DNA from: Oscillospiraceae bacterium
Lineage (GTDB): Bacteria; Bacillota; Clostridia; Oscillospirales; Oscillospiraceae
Direction: 5' to 3'
DNA length: 43,295 bases
Assembly (NCBI GenBank): GCA_902802045.1
Contig: CADCKQ010000011.1
Span: 1 to 43,295 of the forward strand
Part shown: piece by piece, positions 14,376 to 22,339 of the stretch
Numbering within the stretch: position 1 is the stretch's first letter
Layout of the letters: each line of letters begins with the position of its first letter
Notes under the pieces: model-generated
What the model saw: the letters and a program-made list of their open reading frames with translations, nothing else
Told to the model about the DNA's origin: nothing
The model's database searches: none
Translations under genes and position numbers: made by a program

Positions 14376-15254
14376 ATGTTCGAACTGGTTCAGATTACTG
14401 AGAACTGCTATTATATCCAAAGCCCCGCAAAGATCGGGCTTGTCAAGCTGAACGGGCAGGACGTTTGCCTGATAGACAGCGGGAACGATAAAGACGCGGG
14501 AAGAAAAATACGTCAGCATCTCGACGCCAACGGTTGGAATCTTACAGCCATATACAACACCCACTCGAATGCGGACCATATTGGCGGCAACAGATATCTT
14601 CAGGCTCAGACCGGGTGCAGCATTTATGCTCCCGGAATCGACTGCGCCTTTACCCGCCATACGGTCCTGGAGCCTTCTTTCCTCTACGGAGGTTATCCCT
14701 GCAAAGATCTCCGTCACAAGTTTCTTATGGCCCAGGACAGCGATGCGCAGGAACTGACCCGGGAGTGTATGCCTGAAGGCTTTGATATCATTCCTTTGCC
14801 CGGTCATTTCTTCGATATGGTTGGATTCAGGACTCCCGATGATGTTGTCTATCTGGCTGACTGTCTTTCCAGCAAAGAAACTCTCGATAAATATCAGATC
14901 GGTTTCATCTACGATATCGGTGCCTATCTGGATACTCTGGAGAAGGTAAAGACTATGCAGGCGAGAGCCTTTGTGCCTTCCCACGCTGCCTGCTCCGAGG
15001 ATGTGACAGAACTTGCGCAGTATAACATTGACAAAGTGTTGGAGATTGCAGATAAGATCGCGGAGATCTGCAGGGAACCGCTCTGTTTTGAGAGTATCCT
15101 TCAGAGGCTCTTTTCCGATTACGGGCTCTCGATGAATTTTGAGCAGTATGTACTGGTGGGCAGTACCGTACGCTCCTATCTCGCCTGGCTAAAGGATACC
15201 GGCAAAGTGAAGGTCCTGTTCGAAAACAGCATGCTGCTGTGGGAACGCGCGTAA
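14376..15254 (+). CDS. metallo-beta-lactamase-fold hydrolase
   Basis: This 292-residue protein has an MBL fold: the N-terminal IDSGNDKDAGRK, the metal motif NTHSNADHIGGN, then LPGHFFDMVGF, VYLADCL and a late PSHAA. In the common motif HxHxDH the second His is Asn here (H-S-N-A-D-H), so the first metal site is altered; the Asp and last His are kept. AAGGAGG precedes ATG 14376. It follows the feo genes by about 70 bp and may share their transcript. The C-terminal helical extension (ILQRLFSDYGLSMNFEQ) resembles the winged-helix tail of some MBL proteins. The substrate is unknown. Confidence 0.82.
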   Translation: MFELVQITENCYYIQSPAKIGLVKLNGQDVCLIDSGNDKDAGRKIRQHLDANGWNLTAIYNTHSNADHIGGNRYLQAQTGCSIYAPGIDCAFTRHTVLEPSFLYGGYPCKDLRHKFLMAQDSDAQELTRECMPEGFDIIPLPGHFFDMVGFRTPDDVVYLADCLSSKETLDKYQIGFIYDIGAYLDTLEKVKTMQARAFVPSHAACSEDVTELAQYNIDKVLEIADKIAEICREPLCFESILQRLFSDYGLSMNFEQYVLVGSTVRSYLAWLKDTGKVKVLFENSMLLWERA

Positions 15255-15306
15255 CTGCTTTACAGCTTTTTCGGCTAATAGTTTGTACACAAACAAAAGG
15301 AATAAT

Positions 15307-16422
15307 ATGAAAAAGATCATTTTGGCACCGGACTCATTCAAGGGTACGCTTTCAGCTGATGAAGTATGTGCCATAGTAAAAGCCGAGATCGAAAAACTTG
15401 ACCCCTCTGCCGAAGTGATATCCATTCCCATGTCGGACGGCGGGGAAGGAATGGTGTTCTCGTACCTGCTAAGTTTTGGAGGAGAAGAGAGATCGGCACT
15501 TGTCTGCGGGCCTGAAGGTACGCCTGTCAGCTGCCCTTACGGAATCTTGCCCGATGGAACTGCAGTCGTGGAGATGGCAGGCTGCGCGGGGCTTCCTCAG
15601 ATGATCCATGGCCTCGACCCTTTAGGAGCCACTACCCGTGGTCTTGGAGAGCTTTTGCGTCTTCTGGAATCTGAGGGAGTGAAAAAGGTCCTTCTCGGTC
15701 TTGGAGGAAGCGCTACCAACGATTGCGGTATCGGCATGGCCGGAGCCCTGGGCTGGATATTTCTTGATAAAGACAATAATAAACTCGAACCGTATGCCTA
15801 TAACCTGGACAAAGTGGAGAAGATAGTTCCGCCCAAGCATCCGCTTACTCTTCAGATTACAGCGGCATGCGATGTTAAAAATCCGCTGTGCGGGCAGGAT
15901 GGAGCAACGGCAGTCTTTGGCCCTCAGAAAGGTCTGAAGATTGAACAGATATTGCCCCATGACGAAGCCATGTCTCATTTTGCGGATGTTATAAGGCGCG
16001 AATTGGGATCGGATGTAAAAGATTTGCCCGGAGCGGGGGCAGCAGGCGGACTCGGGGCAGGAGTGACGGCATTTTGCGACGCTGAACTTAAGCCCGGAAT
16101 AAGTATGCTTCTGGACGCTGCACACTTTGATGATCTTATAAAGAATGCCGACCTTGTTATTACAGGCGAAGGCCGGCTGGACTGGCAGAGCGCAGAAGGA
16201 AAGGTCCCCTCGGGAGTGGGCGAGCGCTGCGCCTTATCGGGAGTCCTATGTATAGCACTTTGCGGATGCCTCGGAAGAGATGCTCAAAAGATCCTCGGGC
16301 ACGGCGTAAGCGCGTATTATCCCGCATCCGAGCCCGGGCGGAGCATGGAAGAACTGAAAAAGACTTGCCGTGGAGATCTCTCGTCTCTTGCCGCCCGTGT
16401 TTTGAAACCGTATCTGCAATAA
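15307..16422 (+). CDS. glycerate kinase
   Basis: This 371-residue enzyme of the GarK/GlxK glycerate kinase family (class II) phosphorylates D-glycerate with ATP, feeding glycolysis. Family signatures are visible: APDSFKGTLSADEV at the N-terminus, PMSDGGEGM, LGLGGSATNDCGIGMAGALG, AACDVKNPLCG and VITGEGRLDWQSAEGK. I start at ATG 15307 because AAGGA lies just upstream; a longer frame from 15283 has no ribosome binding site. A terminator follows the stop by about 30 bp. Length matches the family. Confidence 0.94.
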   Translation: MKKIILAPDSFKGTLSADEVCAIVKAEIEKLDPSAEVISIPMSDGGEGMVFSYLLSFGGEERSALVCGPEGTPVSCPYGILPDGTAVVEMAGCAGLPQMIHGLDPLGATTRGLGELLRLLESEGVKKVLLGLGGSATNDCGIGMAGALGWIFLDKDNNKLEPYAYNLDKVEKIVPPKHPLTLQITAACDVKNPLCGQDGATAVFGPQKGLKIEQILPHDEAMSHFADVIRRELGSDVKDLPGAGAAGGLGAGVTAFCDAELKPGISMLLDAAHFDDLIKNADLVITGEGRLDWQSAEGKVPSGVGERCALSGVLCIALCGCLGRDAQKILGHGVSAYYPASEPGRSMEELKKTCRGDLSSLAARVLKPYLQ

Positions 16423-16452
16423 CGGATATTCCGGAGAATATGAAGATATCAT

Positions 16453-16488
16453 AAAAGCAGAAACAGTTGAACTGTGTCTGCTTTTTTA
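16453..16488 (+). terminator. rho-independent terminator
   Basis: AAAAGCAGA and TCTGCTTTT enclose an inner ACAGTT/AACTGT pairing and are followed by a T-run. It terminates the glycerate kinase transcript. Confidence 0.85.
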
Positions 16489-16603
16489 TACAAAGAGAAT
16501 TAAAATGTAAGTATAATGTGAAAACTGTTGTGCAGTTTACATAAAATTTTGACCGTATTTTTGTATACTATTCACAAAAAATAACTTTCTATAAGATACA
16601 TAA

Positions 16604-16632
16604 TTGACATATTACATAAATTATGTTATCTT
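16604..16632 (+). promoter_or_regulatory. sigma-A-like promoter for a candidate sRNA
   Basis: TTGACA (16604-16609) is separated by 17 bp from TATCTT (16627-16632). There is no coding frame of useful length between it and the terminator at 16709. The surrounding DNA is very AT-rich. Confidence 0.6.
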
Positions 16633-16638
16633 TACTCT

Positions 16639-16709
16639 TGCCACTGATGTAACCAGCTTGTAAGACGCCTTAAATGCGGTAGTGCTGCTGTAGTTTAAGT
16701 GGCTTTTTT
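16639..16709 (+). ncRNA. candidate small RNA of about 70 nt
   Basis: Between the promoter above and a T-run at 16704-16709 lies a structured segment without an open reading frame. GCCACT (16640-16645) pairs with AGTGGC (16698-16703) immediately before the Ts, so the closing stem is also the terminator. Inside, CAGC can pair with GCTG and CGC with GCG around TTAAA. The transcript would run towards the convergent TraX gene and end just beyond its 3' end. I do not recognise the family; it is not an obvious riboswitch, since no gene follows on the same strand. Confidence 0.5.
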
Positions 16710-16719
16710 ATGCCCTTTT

Positions 16720-17517
16720 CTAAAAGAAGATCGCGCCGGGGGTATAGATGTATTTCGCGATCAGTCCGAGTATAAGCAAATGTACCGGATAGAAGAAATA
16801 ATACCCTATCTGAAGAGGCTTTGTTTTTATAAAGCCTCTTTCTCCGTTATAGAGGAGCATAAGGATGAATCCCGGGAAAGCCCAGAGCTCAAACGGGTTT
16901 TCATAGCCCAGCACGAAAAAGGCGAGAAGCATTGCGTAGTATTTCCACTTGCCTCTCAGCAGGCAGAAGAATAACACAACAAGCACCCCTGTTCCGCCAT
17001 AATCGGTATTGAAAGTCCAGGCAAGCTTATAAATGATATATGAGACCGAGGCTGCAATTACGGCAAAACCTGCATATACAAGAACTTTTCTGAACGTAAC
17101 GGGGCTTTTTCCTTCTTCACTCCGGGCAGCGCCACCCTTTGCGAGAGCATCGGCTTTTGACTTTATATATGTGATTACTGCCGAAGCGATATAACCGAAT
17201 AGCAGGGTAAAAATAACATTCTGGTATTCAAAAGCATATCTGTCCAGCTGGCCGTTCATAAGATCGAAGGGAGCTTCCGCGATAATGGCAAAAAGGAAGA
17301 GCCTCAGCAGATATTTCCATTTGTTGCGGCTGTACTGAAGGCCCTCGCCCATAAGAAAACAGAAGATCGGGAAGGCTGTTCTTCCGATCGTTCGGAATAT
17401 CCAGTAAACATTATTGTCAGCGATTAGGCCTGCTGCGCCTATATGGTCTATGAGCATAGTTATGCAGGCAACTGTTTTTAAAATAGATCCGCTGATTATC
17501 TTTAATCTGTTTTCCAT
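16720..17517 (-). CDS. TraX family membrane protein
   Basis: This 265-residue protein with about eight membrane spans belongs to the TraX family. The conserved N-terminal motif CITMLIDHIGAAG is followed by IFRTIGRTAFPIFCFLMGEG. In the F plasmid, TraX acetylates pilin; chromosomal homologues in Firmicutes have unknown acyl acceptors and are treated as membrane acyltransferases. The His and Asp of LIDHIG are candidates for catalysis. It is transcribed alone, convergent with glycerate kinase and the candidate sRNA, and divergent from the M23 peptidase gene. The 3' end of the gene lies 10 bp from the sRNA terminator. Confidence 0.85.
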   Translation of the reverse strand: MENRLKIISGSILKTVACITMLIDHIGAAGLIADNNVYWIFRTIGRTAFPIFCFLMGEGLQYSRNKWKYLLRLFLFAIIAEAPFDLMNGQLDRYAFEYQNVIFTLLFGYIASAVITYIKSKADALAKGGAARSEEGKSPVTFRKVLVYAGFAVIAASVSYIIYKLAWTFNTDYGGTGVLVVLFFCLLRGKWKYYAMLLAFFVLGYENPFELWAFPGFILMLLYNGERGFIKTKPLQIGYYFFYPVHLLILGLIAKYIYTPGAIFF

Positions 17518-17642
17518 TAGACCGTTCCGTTCCCTTTAGCGTCCAAAGTATTCTATCATGGGGAGAAATTCAAATCAACAGAAGAGTTTTTCGGAAAAAC
17601 TCATCTTAACAGATATTTAATGGATTTTTAAAAATAATGTGC

Positions 17643-17648
17643 TATAAT
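17643..17648 (+). promoter_or_regulatory. -10 box immediately before the M23 peptidase start
   Basis: TATAAT at 17643-17648 ends 8 nt before the ATG at 17657, so the expected transcription start falls at or next to the ATG. No Shine-Dalgarno sequence is present. A leaderless mRNA is possible. Confidence 0.5.
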
Positions 17649-17656
17649 CACTTACT

Positions 17657-18916
17657 ATGAAAAAGAACTATTTGAAAAATATATTATTATTTGTACTCTG
17701 TGCAGTGATTCTTGCAGGAGCTGTGTCCGTTCCTGCCTTCGCGGAGGATACGGAGCCCGCAGAGGAGGAGAATTCGATCTCCTATGAGGAGATAAACGCA
17801 AAGCTCACTGAGATCGCTCTGAGGCGTGAGAAACTGAGTTCAACGGTTGGAGATCTTCAGGAAAAAATAGCAACTTTAAAGGGAGATCAGGAGACGATCC
17901 TGGAGCAGAAGGTCCTGCTCGATGAGAGAGATTCCTATCTAAACGAGCAGATCTCTTTGAACAACGATATGGTCGATCTCTACAAGGAGATGATCGCGGA
18001 AAAGAGCCTGGAAGTCGATGCAGCAAAGGCGAAAGAGGACGAACAGCTCAGGAGATATCGCAAAAGAGTTCGTTCGATGGAAGAGAACGGCAGTTACGAC
18101 TATCTGGGCCTCATCCTCCAGAGCTCTGATCTTGCGGATCTTCTGACTGCACTTGATGACATCGGCGAGGTAATGGACAGCGATAAGCGTCTCCAGAAGG
18201 CGTATATCGAAGCCCGCAAGGAGACCGAAGAGGTCAAGGCCGAGTATGAACAGGTCAAAGCAGAGTGTGAGGCAAAGATCCAGACACTGGAGAGCGAACA
18301 GTCTCAGCTTCAGGAAAAAATGCAGGAGGCATATCAGCTCTTTGCTGCGCTCGCCGAGGATGTAGAGCTCTATCATGACCAATGGGTCGCTTTAGTAGCA
18401 CGACAGGCCGCAGAGAGAGCTGCTTTGCAGGCAATGGTCGCAGCTAACAACTCAAATACCTCGACCGGCACTGCCTCATCTACAGGAGTTGTAGGAACGG
18501 GCAGCCTTATCTGGCCTGTCAGCTCCACCAGAATAACATCCGAGTTCGGGCTCAGGAATGCCCCGACTGCCGGCGCTTCATCAGATCACCAGGGAATCGA
18601 TATCGATGCATTTGCCGATCCGAACCAGGCCGTAAGTGCCGCTGATACCGGTACGGTAACCTATGCAGGTTACAGCAGCGGATACGGGAATTATGTCGTG
18701 ATCGACCACGGAAACGGCACCAGCACGTTGTACGCCCACCTGAGTTCATCAAATGTAAGTACCGGGCAGACAGTCTCTCAGGGAGAGCAGATAGGAAACA
18801 CCGGACACACCGGAATAGCGACCGGAGACCATCTTCATTTCGAAGTAATGCAGAACGGAGAAAATGTGGACCCGATGTCGTATTTCGATTCAAGCACTGT
18901 CGAATACTATCACTGA
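17657..18916 (+). CDS. M23 family peptidoglycan endopeptidase with coiled coil
   Basis: This is a 419-residue exported protein. A signal peptide spans about residues 1-29 (hydrophobic core NILLFVLCAVILAGAVSVPA, then FAE). A long coiled coil of the EnvC type spans about 40-240. After a Ser/Thr/Gly-rich linker, a LytM/M23 zinc peptidase domain occupies roughly 290-419. The zinc ligands are in HQGIDID and GDHLHFEVM, with the catalytic-loop pattern VIDHGNGTSTLYAHLS between them. Such proteins cut peptide cross-links or activate amidases during division. The promoter -10 box is unusually close to the start codon, and a membrane protein gene follows 26 bp downstream. Confidence 0.93.
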   Translation: MKKNYLKNILLFVLCAVILAGAVSVPAFAEDTEPAEEENSISYEEINAKLTEIALRREKLSSTVGDLQEKIATLKGDQETILEQKVLLDERDSYLNEQISLNNDMVDLYKEMIAEKSLEVDAAKAKEDEQLRRYRKRVRSMEENGSYDYLGLILQSSDLADLLTALDDIGEVMDSDKRLQKAYIEARKETEEVKAEYEQVKAECEAKIQTLESEQSQLQEKMQEAYQLFAALAEDVELYHDQWVALVARQAAERAALQAMVAANNSNTSTGTASSTGVVGTGSLIWPVSSTRITSEFGLRNAPTAGASSDHQGIDIDAFADPNQAVSAADTGTVTYAGYSSGYGNYVVIDHGNGTSTLYAHLSSSNVSTGQTVSQGEQIGNTGHTGIATGDHLHFEVMQNGENVDPMSYFDSSTVEYYH

Positions 18917-18942
18917 TGAAAAATACAAGCGAGGTATAGACT

Positions 18943-19635
18943 ATGGACAGAAACAGCAAGAATCTCAGGACACTAAGCACTCTGTTTATTATTATAGCAC
19001 TCTGCAATATAGCGACCTTTGCTCTGGCACTGTTGTTGAGGACAGAGGTAATAACACAGCTTCTCAAGGCGGAGCGCGGAATAATCTATATCATAATCGC
19101 TGCTGTTGCCTGCTCACTTATCTCCGTTATCGAGATCATCATTGCTGTCAAAGGATTTCAGAAAGCGAGAGGGATGGGCGTCGGCAACGGGCATATAGGC
19201 CTTTCATGGGCGATGCTGTTTGTCACGGTCGCAAGCCTGATACTGATAGGATATGAAGTTTACCTCGGTAATCTCCAGATAGAAGTCATATGGCAGCCAC
19301 TGGCAAATATTCTGATGATATATGAATTCCTCAGATTTGCCGGAATTCTTAATCATGACCGTAAAAAAGCTGCAAAGCTCGCAGCAAAAGAGGCTGAGAA
19401 GGCGGCAAAGGAAGCGGAAGCTGCTGCAAAAGAAGCCGAAAAACAGGAAACCGCACCGGTTCCGGCCGCAGAACAGAAACCCGAAGAGGTGTTGCCTGAG
19501 GAATCGGTACCCGAAGAGCCGGCTCCTATGTCTGAAGCTCCGGAAGAGCCTTCGGAATCCGTTGCAGACTCGGTGGAAAGCACTGCTTCCGGAGAGACCG
19601 GAGAGAAAAAATCCCTGTTTCAAAGAATTCTGTAA
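18943..19635 (+). CDS. four-span membrane protein with Ala/Glu-rich tail
   Basis: This 230-residue protein has four membrane spans at about 10-32, 45-68, 82-105 and 112-132, a basic stretch, and then an amphipathic repeat AAKLAAKEAEKAAKEAEAAA. A Pro/Glu/Ser-rich acidic tail of about 80 residues ends KKSLFQRIL. No known domain is seen. It follows the M23 gene by 26 bp with GAGG upstream of the start, so both are probably one operon, which hints at a cell-envelope role. The tail is low complexity and likely disordered and cytoplasmic. Confidence 0.75.
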   Translation: MDRNSKNLRTLSTLFIIIALCNIATFALALLLRTEVITQLLKAERGIIYIIIAAVACSLISVIEIIIAVKGFQKARGMGVGNGHIGLSWAMLFVTVASLILIGYEVYLGNLQIEVIWQPLANILMIYEFLRFAGILNHDRKKAAKLAAKEAEKAAKEAEAAAKEAEKQETAPVPAAEQKPEEVLPEESVPEEPAPMSEAPEEPSESVADSVESTASGETGEKKSLFQRIL

Positions 19636-19658
19636 CAATACAATGTCTTATCTTATAA

Positions 19659-19692
19659 GGCGAAAGGCGTGCTTCACTGCCTTTCGCCTGTT
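19659..19692 (+). terminator. rho-independent terminator
   Basis: GGCGAAAGGC (19659-19668) pairs with GCCTTTCGCC (19679-19688), with a 10-nt loop followed by TGTTTGTT. The T-run is imperfect. Confidence 0.7.
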
Positions 19693-19728
19693 TGTTACCG
19701 AAATTTTACTGTTATTATCAGTTGTTTA

Positions 19729-19737
19729 TGATATAAT
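19729..19737 (+). promoter_or_regulatory. extended -10 promoter of the Nudix gene
   Basis: TGATATAAT is an extended -10 element (TGnTATAAT) 33 bp upstream of the Nudix ATG. No good -35 box is visible, as is common for extended -10 promoters. Confidence 0.55.
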
Positions 19738-19770
19738 TATCTCTACCGAGTTATGTAAAGCAGGTTTTAT

Positions 19771-20319
19771 ATGAAGTGTGTTGAGGAGCCGATTACCGGC
19801 GAATATAAGTACAAAGGTGTCATAGTTGACGTCAGGCTCGATAAAGCCAGGCTCGTCAACGGTAAGGTGGTAAACAGAGAAGTGGTGGAGCATCCCGGCG
19901 GAGTAGGCATACTTCCCCTGGATTCGGAAGGCAACTGCTATATGGTCAGACAGTTCCGATATCCGGTCATGAAGGAAATGCTTGAGATCCCAGCAGGCAA
20001 GCTGGAAAAGGGTGAAGAACATCTCCGCTGTGCCGTGAGAGAGCTCTCTGAGGAGACAGGCTTTGAATCGGACGATCTGATATATCTGGGCAAATTCTGT
20101 ACTTCCCCCGGTTTTTCGACTGAAATACTCCACGTTTATCTCGCCATGGGCCTTAGAGCGGGGAACATGCATCCCGATGAAGATGAGTTTCTGAATGTGG
20201 AAAAGTATTCTCTCAAAGAGCTTCTCCGGATGTGCATGGACGGTGAGATCGAGGACGCCAAAACCATTGTGGCGGTATTAAAGACAAGTGAATATCTGAA
20301 AGAAAACAATATACGGTAG
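19771..20319 (+). CDS. Nudix hydrolase, ADP-ribose pyrophosphatase type
   Basis: This 182-residue enzyme has a perfect Nudix box, GKLEKGEEHLRCAVRELSEE followed by TGF, fitting GX5EX7REUXEEXGU and coordinating Mg2+. The N-terminal region with VRLDKARLVNGKVVNREVVE and a PGGVGILPLD strand is typical of the ADP-ribose/NudF subgroup, which splits ADP-ribose to AMP and ribose-5-phosphate. The C-terminal part CTSPGFSTEILHVYLAMGL supports the same group. It is a single-gene unit between a terminator and the murA promoter. The ribosome binding site is weak (AGCAGG). Confidence 0.9.
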   Translation: MKCVEEPITGEYKYKGVIVDVRLDKARLVNGKVVNREVVEHPGGVGILPLDSEGNCYMVRQFRYPVMKEMLEIPAGKLEKGEEHLRCAVRELSEETGFESDDLIYLGKFCTSPGFSTEILHVYLAMGLRAGNMHPDEDEFLNVEKYSLKELLRMCMDGEIEDAKTIVAVLKTSEYLKENNIR

Positions 20320-20326
20320 GTATTTG

Positions 20327-20355
20327 TTGCAAGAGATACCAATCTGTGGTATAAT
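20327..20355 (+). promoter_or_regulatory. murA promoter
   Basis: TTGCAA (20327-20332), a 17-bp spacer and TATAAT (20350-20355), with TG one base upstream (TGGTATAAT). The ATG of murA is 42 bp further on. Confidence 0.7.
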
Positions 20356-20396
20356 CCCTTTTGTTTTGCGGACTTAAGAGCCCTGAAAGGTAACAT

Positions 20397-21701
20397 ATGG
20401 AAAAATATATAATCAACGGAGGCCTGCCTCTGCACGGCGAGGTCGAGATCAGCGGCGCTAAAAATGCTGCAGTTGCCATTATTCCGGCAGCTTTAATGGT
20501 CAATGGCGTATGCAGGATCGAGAATATGCCTCAGATCAGCGATACTGAGATGCTGCTTACGATTCTTTCTCATCTCGGTTCTAAGATAAGATATATAAAC
20601 AAGTCCACAGTTGAGATAGACAGCACTTCCGTCAATTTCTCCGACGCTCCTTTCAATCTGATGCGAAAGATCAGAGCCTCGTATTATCTCATAGGCGCGA
20701 TGCTCGGCAGATTCGGAATAGCCAAGACGACAATGCCCGGCGGCTGCAATTTCGGAGCAAGACCGATAGACCAGCACATAAAGGGCATGGAAGCTCTCGG
20801 AGCAAACGTAGAGGTCAGAAACGGATTTGTATACGCGGAAGCAAATGACGGCAGACTTCACGGAGCGAGGATTTATCTCGATAAAGTCAGTGTCGGCGCC
20901 ACAATGAATATCATTCTGGCAGCTGTATTGGCTCAGGGCAGAACGATAATAGAAAATGCCGCCAGAGAACCGCATATCGTCGATCTGGCAAACTTCCTGA
21001 ACTCGATGGGCGCCGATATAAGAGGTGCCGGCACCGATACGGTTAAGGTCAACGGGGTCGAGAGCCTTCACGGCGGTTCGTATTCAATAATTCCGGATCA
21101 GATAGAGGCCGGGACCTATATGGTAGCGGCTGCAGCAACCTGCGGAGATGTAATGGTCAAAAATGTAATTCCCAAACACCTCGAATGCATAACCGCAAAA
21201 CTTCGCGAGACAGGGACCATCGTCCAGGAGTATGAAGACTGCATCATAGTTAAGGGCACCTCGTTTGTCAGACGTGCAAACATCAAGACACTGCCTTATC
21301 CGGGATTTCCTACGGATATGCAGCCTCAGATGGCAGTTTTGCTGACACAGGCAAACGGGACATCTGTGATCACGGAGGGCATTTACGATAACCGTTACAA
21401 ATATGTCAACGAGCTCAGAAAAATGGGCGCGTGCATAGATGTGGACGGTAGAGTTGCAATAATAGAGGGCGGTACCGCACTGACAGGAGCCCCGGTCGCT
21501 GCCTGTGACTTAAGAGCCGGCGCAGCAATGGTCATTGCAGGTCTCTGTGCTATAGGCAGGACTGAGATAGAGGATGTAAAATACATCGAGCGGGGCTATG
21601 AAAACTTTGTAGAGAAACTCAGAGCCCTCGGAGCGGATATAACGGCCGTAAACCTTCCCGATATACCTGAAAATCAGGAGAGCATAAATCAGGCCGGTTA
21701 A
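20397..21701 (+). CDS. murA: UDP-N-acetylglucosamine 1-carboxyvinyltransferase
   Basis: This 434-residue enzyme catalyses the first committed step of peptidoglycan synthesis, adding enolpyruvate from PEP to UDP-GlcNAc. The N-terminal motif GEVEISGAKNAAVAIIPA includes the Lys-Asn pair of the active site. The reactive cysteine is Cys117 in MPGGCNFGARPID, the residue targeted by fosfomycin; its neighbours (NF) differ from the common AIG sequence. DMQPQMAVLL and RYKYVNELRKMGA are further family motifs. GAAAGG precedes the ATG. It has its own extended -10 promoter, and a terminator lies 16 bp after the stop. Confidence 0.96.
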   Translation: MEKYIINGGLPLHGEVEISGAKNAAVAIIPAALMVNGVCRIENMPQISDTEMLLTILSHLGSKIRYINKSTVEIDSTSVNFSDAPFNLMRKIRASYYLIGAMLGRFGIAKTTMPGGCNFGARPIDQHIKGMEALGANVEVRNGFVYAEANDGRLHGARIYLDKVSVGATMNIILAAVLAQGRTIIENAAREPHIVDLANFLNSMGADIRGAGTDTVKVNGVESLHGGSYSIIPDQIEAGTYMVAAAATCGDVMVKNVIPKHLECITAKLRETGTIVQEYEDCIIVKGTSFVRRANIKTLPYPGFPTDMQPQMAVLLTQANGTSVITEGIYDNRYKYVNELRKMGACIDVDGRVAIIEGGTALTGAPVAACDLRAGAAMVIAGLCAIGRTEIEDVKYIERGYENFVEKLRALGADITAVNLPDIPENQESINQAG

Positions 21702-21716
21702 TAATGAGCATTAATT

Positions 21717-21756
21717 ACGGAGCACACAATAGATGAAGTGCTCCGTTGTTTTTTAT
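21717..21756 (+). terminator. rho-independent terminator after murA
   Basis: ACGGAGCAC (21717-21725) pairs with GTGCTCCGT (21738-21746), followed by TGTTTTTT. Confidence 0.9.
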
Positions 21757-21764
21757 TTAATTTA

Positions 21765-21773
21765 TGGTATAAT
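21765..21773 (+). promoter_or_regulatory. extended -10 promoter of rlmH
   Basis: TGGTATAAT (21765-21773) is an extended -10 element. It predicts a transcription start near 21780 and a leader of about 20 nt that contains GGGAG at 21791-21795. Confidence 0.65.
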
Positions 21774-21802
21774 AAAATGAATTATTATACGGGAGAAACG
21801 AT

Positions 21803-22285
21803 ATCACTTACATAAGGCTTATCTGCGCCGGGAGGCTCAGGGAAAAATACTATATCGAGGCTTTTGAAGAGTATTCCAAAAGGCTCGGAGCTTTTATAAA
21901 GTTTGAATGCGTCGAGATAAGTGAGCAGAAAACGGGAGACACTCCTTCGGCAGGGGAGATAGCGAAAGCGCTCGAAAAGGAGACACGCGATATCCTGAAG
22001 CAGATCCCGGAAGGAGCTTTTACTGTTGCTCTGTGCATAGAAGGCAAGAAGTTTTCAAGCGAGAAGCTGGCCGAACAGATAAGCGCTCTCGAGGGATCCG
22101 GCAGGTCGAAGATCTGCTTTATAATCGGCTCTTCATTCGGACTTTCTGATACAGTCAAAAACAGAGCAGATCTTAAGCTCAGCATGTCGGATATGACCTT
22201 CCCGCACCATCTGGCGAGAGTTATGCTCTCGGAACAGATATACAGGGCATATATGATCAATTCCGGCTCCAGATACCACAAGTAG
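21803..22285 (+). CDS. rlmH: 23S rRNA pseudouridine-1915 N3-methyltransferase
   Basis: Reading from 21803 gives 160 residues, close to the usual 159 of RlmH. It begins (I)TYIRLICAGRLREKYY and contains the SPOUT methyltransferase knot: FIIGSSFGLSDTVKNRADLK, SMSDMTFPHHLARVMLSEQI, and a final YRAYMINSGSRYHK. RlmH methylates pseudouridine 1915 in helix 69 of 23S rRNA. No ATG, GTG or TTG exists in frame between the upstream stop (TAA 21773-21775) and the conserved core. GGGAG at 21791-21795 is ideally spaced for ATC 21803, which also gives the family-standard N-terminus, so I infer ATC initiation. A sequencing or assembly error in the start codon is the alternative. Confidence 0.88.
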   Translation: MTYIRLICAGRLREKYYIEAFEEYSKRLGAFIKFECVEISEQKTGDTPSAGEIAKALEKETRDILKQIPEGAFTVALCIEGKKFSSEKLAEQISALEGSGRSKICFIIGSSFGLSDTVKNRADLKLSMSDMTFPHHLARVMLSEQIYRAYMINSGSRYHK

Positions 22286-22339
22286 TCAAAATAATATTTA
22301 TACTATACTATCGCAATATGATCTTTAAGGAGGATTTTT

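Noticed and set aside
21850..22281. Minus-strand frame of 143 residues opposite rlmH
   Set aside because: The plus strand encodes all RlmH motifs at full length; the minus frame is its shadow.
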